From Thermoproteales archaeon (GTDB taxonomy: Archaea; Thermoproteota; Thermoprotei; Thermoproteales; Thermoproteaceae), in NCBI GenBank assembly GCA_027002815.1, contig JALWZH010000157.1, positions 1 to 33,560 of the forward strand: DNA of 33,560 nucleotides. Direction: 5' to 3'. Shown here one piece after another: positions 7,555-14,520 of this stretch. The position numbers and the translations under genes were made by a program. Within the stretch, counting starts at the first letter, position 1. Every line of letters begins with the position of its first letter. Below the pieces are notes generated by a model. The model was not told the DNA's origin, searched no databases, and worked only from the letters and a program-made list of their open reading frames with translations.

Positions 7555-7994
7555 ACTGCGAGGTTCTCTTGCCAATTCCGACCCCTATACTGGTGGTAGT
7601 GGCAGGAAACTCAGGAATGGTTGCCGGATGGCCTCTCGTCGTGCCTTCCAGGAACCCCCTGGTGGTCCTCCCCATACGCCACGACAGGGACACGCTGAGC
7701 CACATAAGGAGGGAAAGGGCCTTCAGCATCAACGTGGTTCCCAGGGATTTGGGGCAACGGGCCATCGAGATATTCGGAGTTAAGGCAGCCGACAAATTGC
7801 GGCGTTGGGGCAACGTAGCCCCATGCGTCAAGGTCGGATGCAAGTATCTTGGGGACTCCACAGCACATGTGGAGTGCATGTACGATGGGGAGTGGGCCGT
7901 CGAGGACCATGCGCTGGTCAAGTGCAGACCGGCGCACTGGGAGTGCCGCGGCGGGGAATACGCGGGCTTAGCCCTATGCGGGGACTCACCTTGA
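7524..7994 (+). CDS. flavin reductase-like (FMN-binding split barrel) protein
   Basis: A 156-residue protein. PIPTPILVVVAG starts the barrel, PLVVLPIRHDRDTLSHIRRE and AFSINVVP match the flavoredoxin/flavin reductase-like family, where the equivalent strand-turn binds FMN phosphate. Six cysteines cluster in the C-terminal half (including CVKVGC and ALVKC...WEC), more than usual, and may bind metal or form disulfides. The role is probably FMN-dependent electron transfer or flavin reduction in the cytosol; the partner is unknown. The start at ATG 7524 lies inside the upstream gene; a TTG at 7569 is a shorter alternative. It runs convergent with the next gene, overlapping it by 9 bases. Confidence 0.7.
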   Translation: MDRDGRGADIDCEVLLPIPTPILVVVAGNSGMVAGWPLVVPSRNPLVVLPIRHDRDTLSHIRRERAFSINVVPRDLGQRAIEIFGVKAADKLRRWGNVAPCVKVGCKYLGDSTAHVECMYDGEWAVEDHALVKCRPAHWECRGGEYAGLALCGDSP

Positions 7995-8705
7995 GGGGCC
8001 CAATTCAAGCAGGCGTTTTTCGTCGTCCCTAAGCATCTCCATGAACATCCTACAGCTGGCATTGCTCTGATACTTGCATTCCCTGTACATCCTTGCCGCT
8101 TCTTCGGGAAAGCCCGTTTTACCCGCCGCGAAGTCCCTCACCGAGTTGACCCTTTCCATTATACAGTCTACGTCGGGCTCCTCCACGTATTCCACGGACC
8201 CACCGCGGTACAGCTTGACCTCGGCCATGCACAGGTCGCGCCTATAGTTCGCCTCGAGCCTCTCCGCACGCGCCAGCCTTCCCGACATGGCAGTATAATA
8301 TTCGGACTTGGCCGCCAGCACGAGCAGCTTGTGGCCCAGTTTGACCGCCTTCTTGTTGCGGCTCCTAATCAGGTTTATGCCCATCCTGCGAAGGAACTTT
8401 ATGTCCTCCTCGCTGTACGTGTCTGGGTCCCTCCCCAAAATGGCGTCCAGCCTATCCATGTCCTCCTTGCTGATCGTGGTCCCCCCAGAGAGGGGGACTG
8501 ACCTCTCAAGCTCCTCACGAGAGACGATGCCCCTACGCTCAAGCGCTCCCAGCACGGAGTAAAGCTGGTGGTGCATCTCGTCACGTATGGCCAAGTAGTC
8601 CGCCATGAGGTAGATCAGTTGTTCCCTTATCTCGGCAAGCTTCCTGTATATAATTGCCGAGAGGACCAATAGTACGGCCAGCCCAGACAGGATGAGCACC
8701 TCCAT
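7986..8705 (-). CDS. hypothetical membrane-anchored helical protein
   Basis: A 239-residue protein with one N-terminal membrane helix (residues 3-19, VLILSGLAVLLVLSAII). A long, charged, mainly helical region follows, with coiled-coil-like Arg/Glu/Leu stretches (for example LARAERLEANYRRDL). Five cysteines lie in the last third. I do not recognise the family. The frame is open for 67 more codons upstream, but ATG 8705 is preferred because a minus-strand TATA box (CTTTTTATTC) sits 24 bases before it and the upstream part is Pro/Arg-rich and unlike protein. A signal-anchor topology with the bulk on one side of the membrane is inferred. Confidence 0.65.
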   Translation of the reverse strand: MEVLILSGLAVLLVLSAIIYRKLAEIREQLIYLMADYLAIRDEMHHQLYSVLGALERRGIVSREELERSVPLSGGTTISKEDMDRLDAILGRDPDTYSEEDIKFLRRMGINLIRSRNKKAVKLGHKLLVLAAKSEYYTAMSGRLARAERLEANYRRDLCMAEVKLYRGGSVEYVEEPDVDCIMERVNSVRDFAAGKTGFPEEAARMYRECKYQSNASCRMFMEMLRDDEKRLLELGPSR

Positions 8706-8723
8706 ACCGTTGTACAGTCCACA

Positions 8724-8733
8724 GAATAAAAAG
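8724..8733 (-). promoter_or_regulatory. TATA box for the membrane-anchored helical protein gene
   Basis: The minus-strand CTTTTTATTC is centred about 24 bases before the ATG at 8705. It decides this start over the longer open frame. Confidence 0.6.
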
Positions 8734-8956
8734 TTGCCGCATTGGTAATAAAGCCCCCGCGGTGGGCGTTCCATGGGCCACCTAGTAGGGACGGGCCGTT
8801 GCGCATATGACAGCCTAGGAAAGGTGCGGCGGATCCGTGTGCCGCATGGTGGGCGTGGCCCGCGCGGGGCGTGGGTGACAGGAACACGTGGGTGGGGATT
8901 TCCCATATTGGGCGATGCACGTCGTAAGGGCGGCCCAGGAAGTTCGGGCTGTTGAC

Positions 8957-9724
8957 ATGGGGGGGCCTCGGGGTGCCCAGTACGCGTTGAGGCTCCCCCG
9001 CGAGCGCTCTGTGATAGGTATACTCCTCCTAGCGTTCGTGCTGGCCGTCATGACGGCGTGGCCGCCCAACGTGCAGGGCTCTCTCATTGTTGCTGTGGCA
9101 CTGGTAGTCCACCTACTTACGTTCGACGTGGCCTTCGAGAGGGCCCACAGGGAACTGAGCAAGGCCCTGCTTATAATAGTGCTCAACGCCGCCCCATACA
9201 TGCTGGGCTACATGCTGTTTTGGCGTTTCCCTTTGATGGAACTCGCTGTGGGGAGCGCCACGGTTCTGGCATATCTCGCATCGACGTTGAGGTGGGGCTA
9301 CAGGGCGATACCCGCCGTGCTGACGGGGACGGCCCTCCTGACCGTCTCCTACCTCCTTGCCATGCCTCTAATGGATGGGGCTGCGGTGTCCCGCGGCGTA
9401 CATTACGCGGTCTGGGCACTGTACGCGCTGTATAACATCTCCGTGGCGCTTTACGTGGAGTCCAGGTTGGCCTTCCGCAACGTACGCCCTGTGACCGCCC
9501 TCATGCCGCTCACTGTGGCGCTCCTTATAGGGGCGGCGTTGCACCCTGCGGTTTTAATAGCCTTCGTGGAACCCATCATCAAGACGGTGAGGAACATCGC
9601 CAACAACGTTAGGTATAGTAGCCTCGACGAGATTAAGAGGATGGGCAAGCTGGAGGCCCTGAGGAGCGCCTTGTTCGTGGCGGTCCTCGGCTTAAGCGTG
9701 GTTCTGACCGTTAAGCCAGCTTAG
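8957..9724 (+). CDS. polytopic membrane protein, possibly YwiC-like
   Basis: From ATG 8957 the protein has 255 residues with about eight membrane segments, for example SVIGILLLAFVLAVMTAW, SLIVAVALVVHLLTF and LLIIVLNAAPYMLGYMLF. The LRLPRERSVIGILLL start recalls the LPREHG opening of YwiC-like membrane proteins of unknown function. This is a weak resemblance; the usual His-Gly is Arg-Ser here. Alternative in-frame starts are ATG 8915 and GTG 8888, which would add 14 or 23 residues; no TATA box or ribosome-binding site settles the choice. The 250 bases upstream (8706-8956) hold the divergent promoter and nothing else I can support. Confidence 0.65.
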   Translation: MGGPRGAQYALRLPRERSVIGILLLAFVLAVMTAWPPNVQGSLIVAVALVVHLLTFDVAFERAHRELSKALLIIVLNAAPYMLGYMLFWRFPLMELAVGSATVLAYLASTLRWGYRAIPAVLTGTALLTVSYLLAMPLMDGAAVSRGVHYAVWALYALYNISVALYVESRLAFRNVRPVTALMPLTVALLIGAALHPAVLIAFVEPIIKTVRNIANNVRYSSLDEIKRMGKLEALRSALFVAVLGLSVVLTVKPA

Positions 9725-9943
9725 AATGATTGAAATTGCGACAAGGGGGACCGACACGACGTCATCGGCCCGCCCACCCGCGGGGCTCCGCCGGCGGGGA
9801 CATCGTTGCTGGTTTCCCACGCCAATTAAATGTTTCTATTCCCTGTATGCAGTAGGGCAGAGAACGCGCATCTGCGTTCTGTATTGGGACCGACGTCCCG
9901 ACACGGCCCCGAGCGTACTTGGCAATCCGCTGAAGTCCCCCAA
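9725..9943. other. convergent intergenic region with several hairpins; possible ncRNA or terminators
   Basis: These 219 bases lie between two convergent genes and hold no convincing protein frame. Three hairpins can be drawn: CCCGC/GCGGG (9777-9781 with 9794-9798), AGAACGC/GCGTTCT (9861-9867 with 9874-9880) and GGGAC/GTCCC (9886-9890 with 9895-9899). A plus-strand TATA-like CAATTAAATG at about 9822-9831 is 26 bases before 9853, just ahead of the second hairpin. GGGACCGAC occurs twice (9747-9755 and 9886-9894). It could be a small structured RNA or bidirectional termination structures; the sequence does not match tRNA. Confidence 0.3.
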
Positions 9944-10756
9944 CTAGTCGCCCGCCATGCGTCTCACCGCATCGAGTAGACCCATGACTGCGGGCCTCAG
10001 GAAGAACTGCGAGGCCAACCTGCCTGCGCCCAGTACCCTCTCCACGTGTTCGTCCACGCGTTGCAGCCTCTTTATGGCGTCCTCCACGCCTCCCCCCACC
10101 TCCACGACTTCCCTAGCGACCTCCATCCACGCGTTGATCTGGTCAAGGTGGTATGTCAACAACTCGACGCGACGTGTACACGCGAAGTGGGGATAACAGA
10201 GCTCGCTCGGACGCAGTGCTGCCATGCGCCGCAGCGAGTCGACGTATTCTTTGGGTCTGAACGGTATTGGCGTTGTGGGGAAAATCGCGTCGAGCTGCTC
10301 CATGTAGACCCCGGCAGAATCGCCGACGAAGAGCGTGCCCGTGTCGCGCAGGTAGAACGACATGTGGTGGGGCGCATGGCCGGGCGTGTACAACACGTCT
10401 ATCGCGTCGAAGAGCCTCTGCCCGTCGCTGAGGGGCTGCAGGTTCTTGCCCGGTAAGGGCCTGCCGAACTCGCGCGCCACGTCTCCCAACACTTGGAGGG
10501 CCGACTCCCAAAGCCTTTCTGGGTCCGCCAGGTGCTTGACATACCTTTCGTGTACGTAGACGGGCTGCTCTATGTTGCCGGCGGCGCCGCAGTGGTCCAA
10601 GTGTATGTGGGTGCACAGTACATGTGTGACCTGGTCCAGCGGCGTGTAGGTGGACGAAGGGCCCGGATCCACGGCAACCCTCACATCCCCAAGCGCGACC
10701 ACGTACGTCGACATTAGGTGTTCGCCGCCTATATATCGGCGTATTTCCTCCCTCAT
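9944..10756 (-). CDS. MBL-fold metallo-hydrolase
   Basis: A 270-residue metallo-beta-lactamase fold protein. The metal-binding motif H50-I-H52-L-D54-H55 is complete; the later metal ligands are seen as PGHAPHH and FVGDSAG, with a final His in CYPHFA. The family hydrolyses thioesters, phosphodiesters or lactones in the cytosol; the substrate cannot be told, though a glyoxalase II-like or general hydrolase role fits the length and single domain. A C-terminal helical extension of about 80 residues follows the core. A TATA box (CTCTTTATATTC) is 26 bases before the ATG, so the message is probably leaderless and the gene monocistronic. Confidence 0.82.
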   Translation of the reverse strand: MREEIRRYIGGEHLMSTYVVALGDVRVAVDPGPSSTYTPLDQVTHVLCTHIHLDHCGAAGNIEQPVYVHERYVKHLADPERLWESALQVLGDVAREFGRPLPGKNLQPLSDGQRLFDAIDVLYTPGHAPHHMSFYLRDTGTLFVGDSAGVYMEQLDAIFPTTPIPFRPKEYVDSLRRMAALRPSELCYPHFACTRRVELLTYHLDQINAWMEVAREVVEVGGGVEDAIKRLQRVDEHVERVLGAGRLASQFFLRPAVMGLLDAVRRMAGD

Positions 10757-10776
10757 CGTGGTGTTAACCCCAACAA

Positions 10777-10788
10777 GAATATAAAGAG
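10777..10788 (-). promoter_or_regulatory. TATA box for the MBL-fold hydrolase gene
   Basis: The minus-strand CTCTTTATATTC is centred 26 bases before the ATG at 10756. Confidence 0.6.
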
Positions 10789-10898
10789 TTCGACGGCAAT
10801 CGCCCCTAGGCGGCCGTCCAGGCCTTATGCGGGAATACGCTGTGCGGTTTCCACATGAGAGGCCGACGCGGGCCGTGCTCGCGGCTCAACGCCGCGGC

Positions 10899-11453
10899 CT
10901 ACTTCACGAGCCGGCCATCCACAAGCAGGCTCTCATCCCCCCAACCCAGAACGGTGGGGCTCATCAGGAGGGCCGTATCGACACGTTTGAGGTGGGACCT
11001 GAGCTCCTCCCGCGCAGCATCGTCTAGGCCGGTCGTAGGCTCGTCGATCACGAGGTTGCTCGGCGAGCCAAGGAACGCCCTCGCCATGTCAACTCTGCGC
11101 CTCCACCCATAGCTCAGAGAGGAGACGCGCATGTCCAGCAGGCGCCTCACGCCGAACATATCCCAGACGTTCGAAGGGTCGTCGCCCACAAGCTCCGCGT
11201 AGAACTCCAGGTTCTCCCTGACGGTGAGTTCCTCGTAGAGGGACGGCGTGTGGAAGACCACAGAGAGGGAGCCGTAAACCTCCACTGTGCCCTTGCTGGG
11301 CGGCGTAATGCCGGCTATAATCCTCACCAGCGTGGTCTTCCCGGACCCATTGGGCCCCACAATTACGTGGATTCCCCTGCCAAAGTGGGCGCTCACGCCC
11401 TTCAGAACCCATCCCTGCGCGAAGCGCTTCCACACGTCCACAAGCCTAATCAC
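10899..11453 (-). CDS. short ABC transporter ATP-binding protein, degenerate
   Basis: A 184-residue ABC ATPase. Walker A GPNGSGKTT (34-42), a signature-like LSYGWRRR and Walker B NLVIDEPTTGLD are present. The Q-loop glutamine looks replaced by His (VFHTPSLYEE) and the H-loop histidine, expected after Walker B, is missing: the strand reads LLMSPTVLG. The protein is also shorter than the usual 220-300 residues. It starts at GTG 11453, one base after the stop of the LolD-like ATPase, so it is in that operon. No second permease follows. It may be a regulatory or inactive half, or drive the upstream permease in a heterodimer. Confidence 0.78.
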   Translation of the reverse strand: MIRLVDVWKRFAQGWVLKGVSAHFGRGIHVIVGPNGSGKTTLVRIIAGITPPSKGTVEVYGSLSVVFHTPSLYEELTVRENLEFYAELVGDDPSNVWDMFGVRRLLDMRVSSLSYGWRRRVDMARAFLGSPSNLVIDEPTTGLDDAAREELRSHLKRVDTALLMSPTVLGWGDESLLVDGRLVK

Positions 11454-11454
11454 G

Positions 11455-12123
11455 TCAATCCACCCTGACTATCTTCCCATCGCGCATGTGTGCAGTGCGG
11501 TCGCAGTACTTGAGGAGCTCCACGTTGTGCGTGACAAGTACCACCGTGATGCCAATACCGACCAGGTCCCTGAATATGGACATAACGATCTGCGCGTTCT
11601 CGCTGTCCAGATTCCCAGTAGGTTCATCGGCGAGGAGTATGCGGGGATCCGAGACGATGGCCCTGGCAATTGCCACACGCTGCTGTTCTCCCCCCGAGAG
11701 CTGCGTGGGCTTCCTGTCAGCCTTGTCAAGCAGTCCGACCTTGGCAAGCGCTTCTCGCGCCATCATACGCCTTTCACGTCTTGGGACCCCCCTTACTATG
11801 AGGGGCAACTCCACGTTCTCCAGAGCGCTCATCCTTGGCACTAGGTAGAACATCTGGAACACGAAGCCTATATTGCGGTTCCTGAAGCCCGCCAACTCGT
11901 CGTCGCCCATCTCGTTTATGTGCGCCCCCATGACCACGATTTCTCCCCTATCCGGCCTGTCGAGGCCGCCGATGAGGTGGAGCAACGTCGACTTCCCGCT
12001 GCCGCTGGGCCCCACAATGCACTGGAAGGTCCCCCCGGGCACCTCTAGGTCAACCCCCCGAAGCGCAATGGACTCGACCTCGCCGATCCGATACGTCTTC
12101 CATACGTCCCTGACAGATATCAC
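11455..12123 (-). CDS. ABC transporter ATP-binding protein, MacB/LolD type
   Basis: A 222-residue ATPase with all motifs: Walker A GPSGSGKST (38-46), Q-loop FVFQMFYLVPRMSALENV, signature LSGGEQQRVAIARA, Walker B ILLADEPTGNLD, and H-loop VLVTHN. The LVPRMSALENVELPL and EPTGNLD signatures are typical of the LolD/MacB/FtsE group, which drive mechanotransmission or export by FtsX-type permeases rather than substrate import. It overlaps the stop of the large surface protein gene by four bases and is followed by a second ATPase after one base. The natural partner is the FtsX-like permease at 14521-15675. Confidence 0.9.
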   Translation of the reverse strand: MISVRDVWKTYRIGEVESIALRGVDLEVPGGTFQCIVGPSGSGKSTLLHLIGGLDRPDRGEIVVMGAHINEMGDDELAGFRNRNIGFVFQMFYLVPRMSALENVELPLIVRGVPRRERRMMAREALAKVGLLDKADRKPTQLSGGEQQRVAIARAIVSDPRILLADEPTGNLDSENAQIVMSIFRDLVGIGITVVLVTHNVELLKYCDRTAHMRDGKIVRVD

Positions 12124-14198
12124 CTCCTCCGACGCAACGCGACGATCGCCAAGGAGGCCGCCACCACTATCACGCCGAGCAGCAAGGCAGGCACTAGCCA
12201 GGGATTGGGGCCTGGGGATTCTGGGGCAGCGGCTTTTCTGGGGGACACATTCAGGGTGAGCTGCCTATCCATCACGTGCTCCACGCCGTACTTATCGACG
12301 AAACGTATCCTCACAGTCACGTTGTAGGTGCCGGGAGCGTTGGCCATGACCGGTATAGATGCGCTTGTCTGTTGTTGCGCGCCGATAACGCCGATGTACT
12401 GCTGCGACGTCCTAAAGGGGACCAGGCCCGGCGGCGTCTCCACCTCGAAGACCGCGTTGCTCACGTCGCTATAACCGGCGTTAACCAGCGTCACGCTGAT
12501 ATAGGTCACCGATCCGTTTTCCGGCTCTTCAGGTATGTGGGAAAGGTCCGTTATTAGGAGGCGCGCTGTCTGCACCACTGTAAGCGATACTGTGCCGCTT
12601 TCCCTTCCCGTGGAGCCCAACTCCGTGATATAGGATATCTCGTACCTAAGGGGGGCCGTCCCCTCCGCGGTCACCGGAACCGACGCGTTGACCTTCAACT
12701 TGATCCTTTCCAGCGGCTCCAACCTGCCAATAGTGAAGACGCGTGTGCCTACCTGTATGGGCGATGACGGGTCAGATGAGACCACCACTATGCCCCTCCT
12801 AACCGCCACGTCGCCCATGTTGATCAACTCGAGCGTGACCTCCCTCTCCCCACCCGCCTTAAGTATGGACGGGGATATGGAGACGGCGAACAGGTTGCCG
12901 CCTATGACGGGCAGGACCACGGTATAGCGCGCCGTAACGTTCCTAGAGAGCCCGTAGACGGGAGCCTCAACGGACAGGGACAGCACCACGTTGCTGGAAG
13001 TAGGGTATATCTGCAGACGCTTCACCACGGAACCCCCCACCGACTCCACCGTTATGGGGGATGCCTCGCCCCTCAAAGCGCCGCCGCTCACATCTATCAC
13101 GGCCTTAAATGGGCCCATCCTCTCAAGCGTCAACGTGACGTTGTTCAGCATCCCCCCTATCAGCTTGTCGGGGGTGGCCCTAACCGACAGGCCGAGGTCC
13201 CACGCCTTGGGATACACCGGCAGGGACAGCGCGTGGGTTTCCGACAACGTGCTCCCATTGACCCGGTACTGCACGTCCACTGTTAGGATCACTGGACTTG
13301 CTAGGGGCAATACCTCGACTCTTCCACTGCCCCTGCCCCCCACAATCCTCACATGTAGCGGAGTTGTCCTCACAAGACCGTTCTCCACGCGCACATACGC
13401 GATCCCATCGGCGCCGTCGGGAGCCAAGACGGATAGGCCAAGAACGTTCCACGTCTCAGCCACAAGGTAGTCCCTATCTACAGATATAAAGGGACGCTCA
13501 ACCTCGTCTGCGGGAAAGGTCATGGTGTACGTCCGCGTGTAAACGTTGCCGAGCTCGTCCACAGCCCTAACCATTGCAGAGACCGCAAACCAACGACCCA
13601 TGGGAACCACGGTTACAGGGATCGTCGAATTCGCCCACAAAGTCACCTCGCCTATCGGCGACAATAAGCGCGCCCCATCCGCCGTCATCGTCACGGACAC
13701 GGGAAACATGTTGGAGCCAACATCAACGTACACATTACTCGGCACGCCTATGCGTCCCACGCCCTCGCCGTTCACATAGACCCGGGGAACCCGGGGCACG
13801 TACAGTGTGAAGGTCGTCCTGGCCGTGTTGTCCGGCCAGGAAACGGACCTGATCAGCCCGCCCACTATTTCGAACCTCCACTGGGCTACCACGTCCACCT
13901 CGCAGGTGGAGCCTGTCCTCGTGGAGGACACCTTGGAGCTCACGGTTATGGGGCCGCCTCTTGCCACGCCGATGGATATGCCGGTCAAGTTGAGGAACCC
14001 GCACTTGGGTTCAAACATTATCTCGAGGCCGCCCAACTGCGCCGAAGTGTCCAAATACAGCTCTACGTACAGCGTTCCCGGCGTTGCGGCGTCCACCGGA
14101 ACGTCGGACCAACTATACGAGAGGAAATATAGGTTGGCCGCGCTCACCGCGATGGAGATCGCCGTGAGGATCATCAGGGCCAGGCGCCACAGTATCAT
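12120..14198 (-). CDS. large exported/membrane-anchored protein, COG1361-like (CARDB/S-layer type)
   Basis: A 692-residue protein with an N-terminal signal or anchor (residues 1-30, MILWRLALMILTAISIAVSAA) and one C-terminal membrane helix (NPWLVPALLLGVIVVAASLAIVAL) ending in four arginines. Nearly everything outside the cytoplasm is beta-strand rich, with repeated immunoglobulin/CARDB-like modules; LINMGDVAVRRG and LVNAGYSDVSNAV are typical module starts. COG1361-type proteins often sit beside MacB-like ABC genes, as here, and may act as the periplasmic adaptor that MacA supplies in bacteria. The frame is open for 100 codons before ATG 14198, but a TATA box 24 bases upstream and the following signal sequence support this start. 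Confidence 0.82.
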   Translation of the reverse strand: MILWRLALMILTAISIAVSAANLYFLSYSWSDVPVDAATPGTLYVELYLDTSAQLGGLEIMFEPKCGFLNLTGISIGVARGGPITVSSKVSSTRTGSTCEVDVVAQWRFEIVGGLIRSVSWPDNTARTTFTLYVPRVPRVYVNGEGVGRIGVPSNVYVDVGSNMFPVSVTMTADGARLLSPIGEVTLWANSTIPVTVVPMGRWFAVSAMVRAVDELGNVYTRTYTMTFPADEVERPFISVDRDYLVAETWNVLGLSVLAPDGADGIAYVRVENGLVRTTPLHVRIVGGRGSGRVEVLPLASPVILTVDVQYRVNGSTLSETHALSLPVYPKAWDLGLSVRATPDKLIGGMLNNVTLTLERMGPFKAVIDVSGGALRGEASPITVESVGGSVVKRLQIYPTSSNVVLSLSVEAPVYGLSRNVTARYTVVLPVIGGNLFAVSISPSILKAGGEREVTLELINMGDVAVRRGIVVVSSDPSSPIQVGTRVFTIGRLEPLERIKLKVNASVPVTAEGTAPLRYEISYITELGSTGRESGTVSLTVVQTARLLITDLSHIPEEPENGSVTYISVTLVNAGYSDVSNAVFEVETPPGLVPFRTSQQYIGVIGAQQQTSASIPVMANAPGTYNVTVRIRFVDKYGVEHVMDRQLTLNVSPRKAAAPESPGPNPWLVPALLLGVIVVAASLAIVALRRRR

Positions 14199-14520
14199 AA
14201 AGCTGACGCCGTGATCCTTATAAAAACTTCCCTGTGCGGGGTACTCCCTTGCACGGCCCGCAAACACGGCTGTTCGGACCTGTACAATGCACGCGGACCC
14301 CCCTGCGGAAAATGGGGACCAATTCCTCGGCCCAACATGTATGAGCCGCATCCACGACGCCCTATCCGGGCATGCACATATTTTGGCGGGGTGTCCGCGC
14401 CCGTTGGGGCCCATAAAAAACGCACCAGGCCGGCCAGACCTTGCACCGCAAACATTTACCTTTTGGCTGGTGGTGAACTCAGTTTCGGGCCGGCACAACC
14501 GTAACGGCGTGTCAGCGGTC
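14199..14520. other. 322-base intergenic stretch inside the ABC export cluster
   Basis: This lies between the permease stop and the surface protein start. It holds the TATA box of the surface protein gene (14216-14228). Other A/T-rich minus-strand spots are CGTTTTTTATGG near 14409-14420 and GGTAAATG near 14450, which could be promoters of a short RNA. The frame in phase with the downstream gene is open, but its translation is Pro/Gly/Arg/Cys-rich and unlike the protein that follows. I see no tRNA or protein gene here. Confidence 0.4.
14216..14228 (-). promoter_or_regulatory. TATA box for the COG1361-like surface protein gene
   Basis: The minus-strand AGTTTTTATAAGG is centred 24 bases before the ATG at 14198. 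It indicates that the surface protein and two ATPases form their own transcription unit, separate from the permease. Confidence 0.65.

Noticed and set aside
8773-8955. A 60-codon plus-strand frame whose ATG lies 26 bases after a TATA-like GGTAATAAAG.
   Set aside because: The translation is Gly/Arg/Pro-rich low-complexity sequence with no secondary-structure pattern, and it overlaps the probable start of the membrane protein gene in another frame.
9721-9745. A sequence ending like a crenarchaeal CRISPR repeat (GATTGAAA).
   Set aside because: Only one copy, with no spaced repeats and no cas genes nearby.
14340-14380. A minus-strand CTCATAC resembling a tRNA-Met anticodon loop.
   Set aside because: No anticodon stem pairing, no T-loop GGTTCRA motif and no acceptor stem.
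14199-14498. Upstream extension of the COG1361-like protein by 100 codons.
   Set aside because: Not protein-like (many Cys, Pro, Gly, Arg), would place the signal sequence at residue 100, and the TATA box at 14216-14228 lies inside it.
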